Source of the DNA: Pontixanthobacter sp. CEM42
GTDB lineage: Bacteria; Pseudomonadota; Alphaproteobacteria; Sphingomonadales; Sphingomonadaceae
Assembly (NCBI RefSeq): GCF_017812015.1
Contig: NZ_JADQTN010000001.1
Coordinates: forward strand, 474,501-538,500
Length of the DNA: 64,000 nucleotides
Reading direction: 5' to 3'
Below are positions 17,284-26,057 of this stretch, in pieces. The notes beneath the pieces are model-generated. The model saw only the letters and a list, made by a program, of their open reading frames with translations. It was not told where the DNA came from and did no database searches. How positions within the stretch are numbered: position 1 is the stretch's first letter; every line of letters begins with the position of its first letter. The translations under genes and the position numbers were made by a program.

Positions 17284-18992
17284 CAGAGCAATCCCTGTTT
17301 CATTTGTGTTGCGGCGAAGTCCACTGCGCGGGCGGTCAGTGCCATAAAGGTCAGCGAGGGGTTCTGGCACGCGACCGACGAAAATGATGATCCATCAGTA
17401 ATGAAGACGTTGGGCACGTCGTGGCATTGGTTGCGCCCGTTCACGACCGAGGTTTTGGGATCGCGGCCCATGCGTGCGCCACCCATCTCGTGGATACAAT
17501 GACCCGGTATCGCTTCGCCTTCGAATGGCGTTATGTTGGTGCATCCTGCCGCTTCCAACATAGCGACTGCATCGGCTTTCATCGCGACGCGCATCTTTGC
17601 TTCGTTATCGGACCAATCGACGTCCATATGCGCTTGCGGAATGCCGTATTCGTCGGTCTTGGTCGGGTGGAGGCGGACTTGGTTTTCTTCACGCGGAAGC
17701 ATCTCGCCGAAGCCTTGAATTCGCAGGCGCCACGTCCCGTCGGGTTGGCGTAACTCATTCTTCAGGTCTTCGCCAAAGCCGCGCCCTCCCAGCGCTCTCG
17801 TCCATGAACTGCGCGAGCTGCTGCCTTGATATCCGTAGCCGCGAACGAAGTCCTTGTCCGTGTCGCCGCCCAAATTGACGAAGCGCGGGATGTAAATACC
17901 GTTCGGTCTGCGTCCGGCAAAATAGTCATCTTCGAAGCCGGGATATTCGCCTTCCGCGCCGATCCTTGTGTGATGGTCCATCAGATACTTACCGAGTGTC
18001 CCGCTCGAATTAGCGAAGCCATTTTCGAAACTGTCAGACTTGGAATTAAGCAGGACTTGCACGGTTCCGATGGTCGATGCGCACATGAAAATGACGCGCG
18101 CCTGGTAGTCAGTGCTTTCCTTGGTTTTGCGGTTGATTGCCCGCACACCGGTCGCTCTGCCGGTTTCCGGATCATACAGGATCCGTTCGACGACCGAGTC
18201 CGAGACGAGAGTCATATTACCGGTGTTTTTCGCCGCAGGAAGCGTCGCTGATACGCTCGAGAAATACGCGCCGAAAGAACATCCGCGCTCGCATTGGTTG
18301 CGGTATTGGCATGAGCCACGACCGAGCGCCATTTGCTCTTCGGTCGGCTTGGTCAGATGCGCCGCGCGACCCGGTATCATCTTGCGTCCGGGAAAAGCTG
18401 CTTCGATTTTGGCTTTAGCGTCCTTCTCGACGCAGGTCAGTTCCATAGGGGGCTGGAAGATACTGTCGGGCAATTGCGGCAAACCCTCTGCCGAGCCACT
18501 AATGCCGACGAATTTCTCTACATAGTCATACCATGGCTCTACATCGGCATACCGGATCGGCCAGTCAGTACCATGGCCGTCGGCTTTGTTTGCGCCGAAG
18601 TCGGTATCGCTCCAGCGATAACTTTGCCGCGCCCACATCAATGACTTTCCGCCGACCTGATCGCCGCGTAGCCATGCGAAGGTTTTGCCATCTTCGACCG
18701 AGAACGGGTTCTCCTTGTCGTTGATGAAGAAGTTTCGCGTGCTCTCGCGGAAAGCGTAGCATGTCTGCTGCACCGGATATTCTTCATTCGCGAGTTTCGG
18801 GTCGACCCTGTCGCGATGTTTCATGTCCCATGGGTTCTGGTTCTCGCCAGCGTAATCGACGCTGTGCTCGGTCATTTTACCGCGTTCCAGAACGAGGGTT
18901 TTCATGCCCTTTTCGCAGAACTCTTTGGCCGCCCAACCGCCGGACATTCCCGAACCGACAACGATGACATCGAAAGGTGTGTTTTCAGACAT
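17283..18992 (-). CDS. GMC-family dehydrogenase, glucoside-3-dehydrogenase/gluconate-2-dehydrogenase large-subunit type
   Basis: The protein has 569 residues. It begins with FAD-binding DVIVVGSGMSGGWAAKEF (about 8-25) and LVLERG. The central region contains GRGSCQYRNQCERGCSFGAY, a cysteine-rich loop common in this membrane-associated GMC branch. The C-terminus has GHCIHEMGGARMGRDP (catalytic His region, about 488-503) and NVFITDGSSFSSVACQNPSLTFMALTAR. Members with a separate gluconate_2-dh3 small subunit oxidise gluconate at C2 or glucosides at C3. The partner subunit gene lies 27 bases upstream. There is no signal peptide of its own; export would have to be through the Tat-carrying partner. 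The context with Gfo/Idh and TIM-barrel genes favours glycoside C3 oxidation. Confidence 0.87.
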   Translation of the reverse strand: MSENTPFDVIVVGSGMSGGWAAKEFCEKGMKTLVLERGKMTEHSVDYAGENQNPWDMKHRDRVDPKLANEEYPVQQTCYAFRESTRNFFINDKENPFSVEDGKTFAWLRGDQVGGKSLMWARQSYRWSDTDFGANKADGHGTDWPIRYADVEPWYDYVEKFVGISGSAEGLPQLPDSIFQPPMELTCVEKDAKAKIEAAFPGRKMIPGRAAHLTKPTEEQMALGRGSCQYRNQCERGCSFGAYFSSVSATLPAAKNTGNMTLVSDSVVERILYDPETGRATGVRAINRKTKESTDYQARVIFMCASTIGTVQVLLNSKSDSFENGFANSSGTLGKYLMDHHTRIGAEGEYPGFEDDYFAGRRPNGIYIPRFVNLGGDTDKDFVRGYGYQGSSSRSSWTRALGGRGFGEDLKNELRQPDGTWRLRIQGFGEMLPREENQVRLHPTKTDEYGIPQAHMDVDWSDNEAKMRVAMKADAVAMLEAAGCTNITPFEGEAIPGHCIHEMGGARMGRDPKTSVVNGRNQCHDVPNVFITDGSSFSSVACQNPSLTFMALTARAVDFAATQMKQGLL

Positions 18993-19019
18993 TACTATTC
19001 AATTTCCCTTACGATGAAC

Positions 19020-19601
19020 TCAGACGCCGCGGTCGAGCCAAGCACGGCCCACTTCTTCAAGCGGCAGACAGCCGTCATACCGGCCTGGTATTTCCTCAAA
19101 TGACAGCTCTTCTGTCGCCTGTTCGGATGTGTAGAATCCGAAGATCGTCATATCGCGCAGCTGCTGCCACGTGGCTTTGCCGGACATATCATTCGCGCCA
19201 TTGTCGAGCTCGGTCAGGATCAGCTTCTGGATGTCCTCTGACGCAGCAGCGAAGTCGGCTGCACCTGTTGCGACTGCCATCTCGTCAAAGGCCGCTAGAC
19301 CCACCGCGAAGTCATCTTGCTGTTCTTCAGTGAAGTGGTCGACGAAAACCGCCTTGATATAAGCGGGAACACCAGCGGCCCGAGCACCGGGTGTGTCAGT
19401 CTCCGGAATAGTCAGATTGGTGACCGCATCTATCAGCTCTGCCTTGCCCGAGAGATCCGCATTTGTGCTGGAGCAACCTGCAAGCGAACCCATCAGCGGG
19501 AGTGCAACTGCAACCCCCGAAACGGTCACGATCCCGCGCAAGGCGGAACGCCGATCCATGCGTATCTGGGTTGGAGAATTCATCGCACTATGTCCTGTCA
19601 T
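19020..19601 (-). CDS. Gluconate 2-dehydrogenase subunit 3 family protein (small subunit, Tat-exported)
   Basis: The protein has 193 residues. MDRRSALRGIVTVSGVAVALP ends in a lipobox LAGC, giving a Tat-type lipoprotein signal. The mature part matches the gluconate_2-dh3 pattern: LIDAVTNLTIPETDTPGARAAGVPAYIKAVFVDHF, then FYTSEQATEELSFEEIPGRYDGCLPLEEVGRAW. In known pairs this subunit escorts the GMC flavoprotein through the Tat pathway and anchors it. The ATG at 19601 overlaps the stop of the MFS gene (ATGA). A second ATG at 19583 has a better spaced AGGA, so the true start may be there. Confidence 0.85.
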   Translation of the reverse strand: MTGHSAMNSPTQIRMDRRSALRGIVTVSGVAVALPLMGSLAGCSSTNADLSGKAELIDAVTNLTIPETDTPGARAAGVPAYIKAVFVDHFTEEQQDDFAVGLAAFDEMAVATGAADFAAASEDIQKLILTELDNGANDMSGKATWQQLRDMTIFGFYTSEQATEELSFEEIPGRYDGCLPLEEVGRAWLDRGV

Positions 19602-20929
19602 TCTGCTGGAGTGGCTGGTGCATCGCCGCTGGATTCGGCTTTGCGGCGATCGAGCAGCCAGATGGCTCCGAACACGACCAGCAATGGTATTGGCATCAGG
19701 GCGACGGCCTCGAATGCTTCAGGTGCGGCCTGCGCCTCAATGGCTGTCAGTTGTGCAGTTGCATCGGCGGTTCCGGCTTCGCGCAGTGCATTGAGTGCGT
19801 CGCTGCCACCCGCTTTCGCCGCCATGGATGCATCATACATCCGGCCCAAAGCCGGCAGCAGGAAGTAAATCGCCAATGCCCCGGCTGAACCGATCAGACC
19901 GATAAACCAGCTGCCACCGCGCGGATAGCGTTCGGATACGGATGCCATCATTGTGGGCCAAAGCAGGCTGACGCCCATGCCCCACACCGTCGTCGCGGCG
20001 ACAACCATGACGGGGCTTTGTGCCTTGGCCATCAGGTAAAGTCCGACCATTGCAAGGAAGCTGCAGATCCATAGCAGACCGACGTTGGAGAACCGCTTTG
20101 CCAATGGCCCGGCGAAGTGGCGCACCACAAACATCAGGCCAGCGACGTAAACCAACAGCAGGACGGCGTTAAAACCAACTTTGGCCGATAGGGCAGCGTT
20201 GATCCACGCGCCGGGGCCGAGTTCGATCGATGCGGTCAGCAACATCGCGCCGAACCAGATCAGAAAGCCAGGAGAGCGAACAATTTCCAGCATCATATCT
20301 TTGAATGACACACCATCGGCTGCGCGTTCTGTCGGCGGGAACTTCACGCCAAGCAGCAGGACAATCAAAACAAGCGACGGCAGCAGCGCCGTTGCCATTG
20401 CATAACGCCATGGCATTTCGAATGTGCTGACTCCGAAGCCAATAAAACCACCAATGATGATACCCGCAGGCCACCAAGCATGAAGGACATTGAGCCGGTG
20501 CGTCTTGTCTTCCGGATAGAGCGCGGTGGTCATCGGATTGATCGCCGCTTCGGTCGCGCCCCAGCCGATCCCTTGCAGCAGCATCCCGTACCAAAACAGG
20601 CTGCGTGCTTGTTCAGCGTCGGCAGTGGCTGATCCCAGAATGGCAAGGAGCGTTCCGCCTACGAAACACACACCGGCACCGCGTAGGACATTTCCGATGC
20701 CCAGATTGTCAAGGAGCGGGCTGGCGAGGAAAAGTGTAAATCCGAAGCCTAAGAAAGCTGCACCAAATGCTGCACCGATGGCTTCGCCCGGATTGGACAA
20801 TCCGGCGTAAACCTCGACTCGCATTTCACCAATCAGGCCTGTGCGTAGGGCGAATAACATCGCCGCAATGAAAAGCGCCAACACGCCGATCCAAAACAGG
20901 CGTGTGCGCTGATATTCGATTGCTTCCAT
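19598..20929 (-). CDS. MFS transporter (FHS/fucose-permease-like)
   Basis: This is a 443-residue protein with 12 predicted membrane segments. The segment FWYGMLLQGIGWGATEAAINPMTTALYPEDKTHRLNVLHAWWPAG (about 112-155) resembles the FucP/FHS branch. There a conserved acidic residue and the N-P-x-x-x-x-L-x-P pattern follow segment 4. In several sphingomonads similar transporters lie in 3-ketoglycoside gene clusters. It shares ATGA overlap with the small dehydrogenase subunit downstream, and 50 bases separate it from the TIM-barrel gene upstream, so it belongs to the leftward operon 23231-16432. Its likely cargo is the product of periplasmic oxidation, but nothing in the sequence proves that. Confidence 0.8.
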   Translation of the reverse strand: MEAIEYQRTRLFWIGVLALFIAAMLFALRTGLIGEMRVEVYAGLSNPGEAIGAAFGAAFLGFGFTLFLASPLLDNLGIGNVLRGAGVCFVGGTLLAILGSATADAEQARSLFWYGMLLQGIGWGATEAAINPMTTALYPEDKTHRLNVLHAWWPAGIIIGGFIGFGVSTFEMPWRYAMATALLPSLVLIVLLLGVKFPPTERAADGVSFKDMMLEIVRSPGFLIWFGAMLLTASIELGPGAWINAALSAKVGFNAVLLLVYVAGLMFVVRHFAGPLAKRFSNVGLLWICSFLAMVGLYLMAKAQSPVMVVAATTVWGMGVSLLWPTMMASVSERYPRGGSWFIGLIGSAGALAIYFLLPALGRMYDASMAAKAGGSDALNALREAGTADATAQLTAIEAQAAPEAFEAVALMPIPLLVVFGAIWLLDRRKAESSGDAPATPAE

Positions 20930-20979
20930 TATTCCCTCTCCTGATGGCCGCCGATCTTTTGATCGTCCGGCGCTAAGGC

Positions 20980-22047
20980 CTATTCTGAACGTCTCGCGAT
21001 CCCGAGAGCTCGTGCTATTTGTGCAGGGTCGGTCGACCCGCCTGCAAAATCATCGAATGCGTATTCCGTGGGGCGGATGATGTGGTCCGCGATGAACGGT
21101 GCGCCTTCGGCAGCGCCTTGTTCTGGATGTTTGAAGCAGCATTCCCATTCGAGCACAGCCCAACCGTCAAAACCGTGCTTGGTCAGCTTGCTGAAAATCT
21201 GCCGGAAATCGATCAAACCGTCGCCCAGCGACCGGAAGCGGCCCGCACGGTCTGCCCAATTCTGGTACCCGCCATAGACCCCCGTCTGTGCATCGGGACG
21301 GAATTCTGCATCTTTCACATGGAAAGCTTTGATCCGGTCATGATAGCGATCAATGAAGCCAAGATAGTCCAGCTGCTGGAGCATGAAATGGCTCGGGTCG
21401 TAGAGAATGTTGGCGCGTTTATGGCCGTTCACTGCGTCAAGGAATTGTTCGAAGCTCGCGCCATCGTGCAGGTCTTCGCCCGGGTGGATTTCGTAGCAAA
21501 CATCGACACCGTTATCTTCGAACACGTCTAAAATTGGTGTCCATCGCTTGGCTAGCTCGGCGAAACCCGCTTCGACAAGTCCTGCGGGGCGTTGCGGCCA
21601 TGGATAGACCAGATGCCACATCAACGCGCCGGAAAAACTGGCGTGACCCTTCAGGCCCAGTCGCCGCGAGGCAACCGCGGCTTTCTTCATCTGATCGACG
21701 GCCCATTCCTGCCGCTCTGCCGGTTTGCCGTGGACTTCTGGCGGTGCAAACGCATCGAACAATTCGTCATAGGCAGGGTGTACCGCGACGAGCTGACCTT
21801 GCAGGTGAGTCGAGAGCTCGGTGATTTCGACGCCATGCTCGGCGCAACGGCCGATCAACTCGTCGCAGTAATCCTGACTTTCCGCCGCAAGATCCAGATC
21901 CATGCAGCGCGGATCGTTGGAGGGTATTTGCACGCCTTTGTAGCCAAGGCTGGCGACCCATTCGACAATGCTGTCGAGACTGTTGAAGGGCGCTGTGTCA
22001 CCCATAAATTGGGCGAGAAAAATGGCTGGGCCTTTTATCTCTTTCAT
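20980..22047 (-). CDS. Sugar phosphate isomerase/epimerase-like TIM-barrel protein
   Basis: The protein has 355 residues without a signal peptide, thus cytoplasmic. Barrel features include FNSLDSIVEWVASLGYKGVQIPSND (strand 1), GVEITELSTHLQGQLVAVHP, and VDVCYEIHPGEDLHDG with metal-binding Glu/His. NILYDPSHFMLQQLDYLGFI holds Asp/His, KAFHVKDAEF His/Asp, and GWAVLEWECCFKHPEQG the terminal Glu. This is the AP2Ec/IolE-like family. Its start overlaps the stop of the Gfo/Idh gene (ATGA), so both are co-translated. In 3-ketoglycoside and inositol pathways such barrels act together with Gfo/Idh enzymes. It differs from the exported barrel at 16432 in lacking a signal and being about 70 residues longer. 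Confidence 0.82.
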   Translation of the reverse strand: MKEIKGPAIFLAQFMGDTAPFNSLDSIVEWVASLGYKGVQIPSNDPRCMDLDLAAESQDYCDELIGRCAEHGVEITELSTHLQGQLVAVHPAYDELFDAFAPPEVHGKPAERQEWAVDQMKKAAVASRRLGLKGHASFSGALMWHLVYPWPQRPAGLVEAGFAELAKRWTPILDVFEDNGVDVCYEIHPGEDLHDGASFEQFLDAVNGHKRANILYDPSHFMLQQLDYLGFIDRYHDRIKAFHVKDAEFRPDAQTGVYGGYQNWADRAGRFRSLGDGLIDFRQIFSKLTKHGFDGWAVLEWECCFKHPEQGAAEGAPFIADHIIRPTEYAFDDFAGGSTDPAQIARALGIARRSE

Positions 22048-23231
22048 GGCAATGCTCCTAAGACACCGCGGAATTCGGGCGAGGGTGCAAGTTCAGTCCA
22101 TTCAGCACCGTTCTTACTGCTCGCCACAACCGCTTCGAGAAATGCCATGCCGCGCAAACCCTCGGCGATACCGGGTAGTGGCGTTGTCGGGCTGTAGGTC
22201 GGTGTGCGGATGATATTGGCGAAATCGCGGTAGAGATTACCGAATGCTTCCAGATAGCCTTCAGGGTGACCAGAAGGCAGGCGGCACCGGGCGAGCGCCT
22301 CATCGCAAAGCGGTTTGTCAGTCCCTGGACGATGAATGCGAATGAGACCGTCGGCACGTCGTTCGGTCAGCGTGTTCGGCTCCATCTGCTTCCATGTCAG
22401 ACTGGAATGCTCGCCATATACACGGATCGAAAGCGAGTTCTCTTCCCCAACGCAAACTTGACTGGCGATCAACGTGCCGGTTGCACCGTTCGCGAGAGTG
22501 AAGCTGACCTCACCGTCATCGTCGAGCACCCGATCATCAAAATGACTGCGTAGCCGCGCGGCGACTGTGTCCATGCGCGATCCGGTGATAAATTCGACCA
22601 AGCTATGCGCATGACTACCGATGTCACCCATCGCCCCGGCAGGGCCCGAATATTGTGGATCGACGCGCCATGCGGCCTGCTTGCTACCGCTTTTCTCGGC
22701 ATCGCCTGCGAGCCATCCCTGCGGATACTCGACCAGCACTTTGCGGATTGATCCGAACTCAGGCTGTGCAGCAAGATGCCGTGCCTGCCATACCAGCGGA
22801 TAACCAAGATAAGTATGCGTTAGCGCAAAATGGGCGCCAGTTTGTTCGACGGTTTTGGCCAAATTGACAACTTCGTCGAAGGAAATGCCGGCTGGCTTGT
22901 CGCAAATGACATGGAAGCCTGCCTCTATCGCGGCTTTGGCAATCGGGACATGCAGATGATTGGGCGTGACAATGCTGACGCATTCCATCTTCGTACCATC
23001 TGCGCGCGCGGCTTCCTTGGCGAACATTTCGCTATAACGTTCGTAGCATCTATCCGCCTCAAGCCCGAGCGACTCGCCGGTTCGCCGACAATTGTCATGA
23101 TCACGGCTGAAAGCGCCGCAGACGAGATCAATCCGGCCATCCAGCGCGGCAGCCATGCGATGAACAGCCCCGATGAAAGCGCCATCGCCTCCACCGACCA
23201 TACCCATTCGTACGCGCTCGAACCGTGCCAA
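22044..23231 (-). CDS. Gfo/Idh/MocA-family oxidoreductase
   Basis: The protein has 395 residues. The N-terminal Rossmann fold has VRMGMVGGGDGAFIGAVHR (about 7-25), slightly modified from GxGxxG. The conserved EKP motif is replaced by CDKPAG in FHVICDKPAGISFDE (about 117-131), a known variant. GAMGDIGSHAHSLVEFITG (about 200-218) contains the active-site G-D-x-x-x-H pattern. These enzymes oxidise or reduce sugars with NAD(P), and are found as the cytoplasmic partner in 3-keto-sugar metabolism. It is the first gene of the leftward operon, and its start at 23231 lies 166 bases from the divergent halogenase start. Confidence 0.85.
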   Translation of the reverse strand: MARFERVRMGMVGGGDGAFIGAVHRMAAALDGRIDLVCGAFSRDHDNCRRTGESLGLEADRCYERYSEMFAKEAARADGTKMECVSIVTPNHLHVPIAKAAIEAGFHVICDKPAGISFDEVVNLAKTVEQTGAHFALTHTYLGYPLVWQARHLAAQPEFGSIRKVLVEYPQGWLAGDAEKSGSKQAAWRVDPQYSGPAGAMGDIGSHAHSLVEFITGSRMDTVAARLRSHFDDRVLDDDGEVSFTLANGATGTLIASQVCVGEENSLSIRVYGEHSSLTWKQMEPNTLTERRADGLIRIHRPGTDKPLCDEALARCRLPSGHPEGYLEAFGNLYRDFANIIRTPTYSPTTPLPGIAEGLRGMAFLEAVVASSKNGAEWTELAPSPEFRGVLGALP

Positions 23232-23261
23232 AATAGCGATCCCCGTCCAAATTCTTGTCTT

Positions 23262-23273
23262 ACGTTGTCAATC
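23262..23273. promoter_or_regulatory. Degenerate half-operator in divergent promoter region
   Basis: ACGTTGTCAATC contains the right half TTGTCAA of the island operator preceded by CG, but the left arm does not match. It lies between the divergent Gfo/Idh and halogenase operons, where an operator would be expected. The site could be a weak or half operator, or chance. Confidence 0.25.
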
Positions 23274-23397
23274 AGATATGACTAATAGTATAGAGGCGTC
23301 AAGAGAGCGTGGTGGTAAAGTCGATAAAACAACACGTCGCAGGTATGATCGGAGCGGTAATCGTGCCATTCTTGCGATCAGTCGGGGAGGGATCATT

Positions 23398-24924
23398 TTG
23401 AGCGGAGCAGGCTCTGCAAAGCGGGTGAAGCAGGTGGTCGTCATTGGCGGTGGCACCGCTGGGTGGATGACCGCAGCGGGCCTCGCGAGCATGCTTGGGT
23501 CGACCGGCCTCAAGATCACCCTGATAGAATCGGACGCCATCGGCATTGTTGGGGTGGGCGAGGCTACACTACCGCATATTAAGCTGTTCAACGACACAAT
23601 CGGTGTGGATGAGGCCGAGTTCATGGCTGCAACCTCAGCGACCTTCAAACTTGGTATCGAATTTGTCGATTGGGCGCGCAAGGGTGACAGTTACATTCAC
23701 CCGTTCGGCGAATTTGGCCTCGCCAATCAAGGCGTTCCGTTTCATCAATATTGGTCAAAGATGCGGAATGATCCGGATGTCGGACCGCTTGATGAATACT
23801 CGCTGCCGGTTGTTGCCTGCCGCAAGGGCAAGTTCCAGCGGCCCTCCGACGATCCGCGCTCGGTTCTCTCGACATATCGCTACGCTTATCAGTTCGATGC
23901 GCTTCAATATGCCCCCTTCATGCGCAAACACGGTGAAGCACGCGGAGTGACGCGGATTGAAGGTAAAGTCACCGGCGTTCATCAGGATAGCGAAAGCGGC
24001 GACATTACGAGCGTCACGCTAGAGGACGGCCAGCAAATAGCGGGCGATTTGTTTGTCGATTGCACCGGGTTTTTCGGTCTGTTGATCGAGAAGGCGCTGG
24101 AGACTGGCTACGAAAGCTGGTCGGACTTCTTACCCTGCGATCGAGCTGTCGCTGTACCCTGCGAAAGCGCTGGGCCGTTGCTGCCGTATACGCGCGCTAC
24201 TGCCGACAAGGCGGGATGGCGCTGGCGTATTCCATTGCAGCACCGGACCGGCAACGGACACGTCTATTCAAGCGGATTTACTTCTGACGATGCTGCGCAG
24301 CAGGCATTGGTTGATAATTTGGATGGCAAGTTGCTGGCGGACCCGCGCATATTGCGTTTCGCGACTGGTAAACGACGTAAGTTGTGGAACCGCAATTGCA
24401 TTGCGATTGGATTGTCAGGTGGTTTTCTGGAGCCACTGGAATCGACCAGCATCTATCTGATCCAGGAAGGTATCACCAAACTGCTGGAGCTGTTTCCTGA
24501 TACTTCTGATTTCACAGTTGAGGCCGAGGAATATAATCGCAAGATGGATCTGGAGTTTGAGCGTATTCGCGACTTCCTGATCTTGCACTACCACGCGACG
24601 GAGCGCGATGATTCCGATTTCTGGAACTACATGCGGACAATGAAAGTACCTGCATCGCTCACCGAGAAGATGGAATTGTTCCGGGCCAGCGGACGGATCG
24701 CGTCCTATGATCACGGGCTATTCCTGGTGCCAAGCTGGATCGCGGTTTTGCTAGGGCAGCGCATTGAACCGACCGGCTATGATTGGCGTGTCGATCAGCT
24801 TGATGCGGATGAAATTCGTCGGCACCTGGCCGGCTTGCGAACGCACATGGACCAAGCGGCATCGGGCATGGATGACCATGGCGAGTTTCTCTCCACCAAT
24901 GGTTTGGCGATGAGCGCAGCATGA
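23398..24924 (+). CDS. Tryptophan-halogenase-family flavoprotein, first copy
   Basis: Translation most likely starts at TTG 23398, behind GGGGAGGG about 8 bases upstream, giving 508 residues like the two other full copies. The GGGTAGWM flavin motif (17-24) is present, as is FKLGIEFVDW with the lysine at residue 84 matching the catalytic Lys79 of PrnA. WRWRIP (274-279) is the family WxWxIP motif, and EPLEST (345-350) has glutamate 348 matching Glu346. So all residues needed for FADH2-dependent halogenation are retained. Related enzymes in Xanthomonas and Brevundimonas (BrvH type) brominate indole and often lie next to TonB receptor genes; the natural substrate is not known. The stop overlaps the next gene by four bases. 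Confidence 0.87.
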   Translation: MSGAGSAKRVKQVVVIGGGTAGWMTAAGLASMLGSTGLKITLIESDAIGIVGVGEATLPHIKLFNDTIGVDEAEFMAATSATFKLGIEFVDWARKGDSYIHPFGEFGLANQGVPFHQYWSKMRNDPDVGPLDEYSLPVVACRKGKFQRPSDDPRSVLSTYRYAYQFDALQYAPFMRKHGEARGVTRIEGKVTGVHQDSESGDITSVTLEDGQQIAGDLFVDCTGFFGLLIEKALETGYESWSDFLPCDRAVAVPCESAGPLLPYTRATADKAGWRWRIPLQHRTGNGHVYSSGFTSDDAAQQALVDNLDGKLLADPRILRFATGKRRKLWNRNCIAIGLSGGFLEPLESTSIYLIQEGITKLLELFPDTSDFTVEAEEYNRKMDLEFERIRDFLILHYHATERDDSDFWNYMRTMKVPASLTEKMELFRASGRIASYDHGLFLVPSWIAVLLGQRIEPTGYDWRVDQLDADEIRRHLAGLRTHMDQAASGMDDHGEFLSTNGLAMSAA

Positions 24925-26057
24925 GCGGCAATCAGCCTTTCCGCCGAATTGCGATTGCGGGAGATGGATTACCTGCTGCATTGGCGGCTGCGTATCTAGC
25001 GAAGGCGTGCGGGCCTGCTGGCACTGAAGTCGTGGTCATTTCTGCACGTGAGACGGGACAGACAGGCGATGTGGTCGCGCGGCCTGACATGCTGCGGTTC
25101 AATGCAGAGCTTGGGATTGATCCGGTGACCTTGTGCAAACAGGGCATCGCTAGCCCGTTATTTGCGGTTGAAGTGCAGGGAGGTGCCGGTCCGGTCCTGT
25201 TACCATTCGCGCCCGCAGGTATTGCGAACAACGGTGTCGATTTTCATCACTACTGGCTACGTGCGACGCAAAACGGGTTGGCGAACCAGCTCGCTGACTA
25301 TTCGTTGCCGCTTGCATTCCACGAAGCGAAACGCGGGTTGGCATTCGAATCTGCGGCGAGTTTCAAAATGCCTTTTGGACTGAGGTTAGACCGCGCAGCC
25401 TACGCACAATCGCTTGTGAATGCCGCGATGGGATTTGGTGTGCTTGGGACGGGCGGCGCGCTTGACGGAATCTTGGCGAGTGATAGCGCTGAGTGGCCGC
25501 TTCGCATCACGATTGCTGATAGCGAAATCGGCGCAGATTTTGTGGTCGATGTGACCAGTGATGGCGCTGCCGCGACGGCATTGGGCCGACGGCAATCCGG
25601 CTGGACAAACCGCTGTCTTTGGATCGCTGGCGATTGCAATATTCCCGGCATTGAGCTCTTTCGATTGCAACGGGCAGTATCCCGCTTCGCTAGCCTTGTG
25701 CCCACTCATGAGAGCGTTGCTGCCGACAGTGCCGAGTTCAATCGTATCTACTTTGCCGAGGAGCAGCGCATCACCGATATGGCTTGCCTGATAGAAGGTG
25801 ACGAGGCCGCAATGAGGGCGCGCCCGGCATTGGCCCGGAAAATCGATGTGTTCAGCGCCTGCGGACGTATTCCGAGCGAGGATTACGAAGTGTTCCAACC
25901 ATGCGAATGGCTGGCGGCACTCATGGCGCAGGGATATCTGCCAAAACGGCCCGAACGATTGGCAGAGCGTTTGCCCGAGGCGGAACTCCACACATGGCTT
26001 GGCAATCTGCGCACGCAAGTTGTCGAGCTGCAAAAGCAGATTGAGGCAGCCGCATGA
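24921..26057 (+). CDS. Degenerate tryptophan-halogenase-like protein, second copy
   Basis: At 378 residues it is about 130 shorter than its neighbours, yet the reading frame is intact and it overlaps both flanking genes by four bases (ATGA). The N-terminus RIAIAGDGLPAALAAAYLAK retains the strand-helix but has lost the GGGTAGWM motif. The segment aligned with FKLGIEF reads LFAVEV, so the catalytic lysine is absent. WxWxIP is absent. The glutamate in PGIELFRLQ may align with the catalytic glutamate. The C-terminal pattern ACGRIPSEDYEVFQPCEWLAALMAQGY still follows the family. It is probably not a halogenase and may be a structural partner of its neighbours. Confidence 0.75.
   Translation: MSGNQPFRRIAIAGDGLPAALAAAYLAKACGPAGTEVVVISARETGQTGDVVARPDMLRFNAELGIDPVTLCKQGIASPLFAVEVQGGAGPVLLPFAPAGIANNGVDFHHYWLRATQNGLANQLADYSLPLAFHEAKRGLAFESAASFKMPFGLRLDRAAYAQSLVNAAMGFGVLGTGGALDGILASDSAEWPLRITIADSEIGADFVVDVTSDGAAATALGRRQSGWTNRCLWIAGDCNIPGIELFRLQRAVSRFASLVPTHESVAADSAEFNRIYFAEEQRITDMACLIEGDEAAMRARPALARKIDVFSACGRIPSEDYEVFQPCEWLAALMAQGYLPKRPERLAERLPEAELHTWLGNLRTQVVELQKQIEAAA

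Noticed and set aside
22863-22879. Operator-like TTGACAACTTCGTCGA inside the Gfo/Idh gene
   Set aside because: Coding position and only one arm matches; treated as chance.
23089-23100. Palindrome GACAATTGTC
   Set aside because: Inside the Gfo/Idh coding region and without the two-base centre of the other sites.
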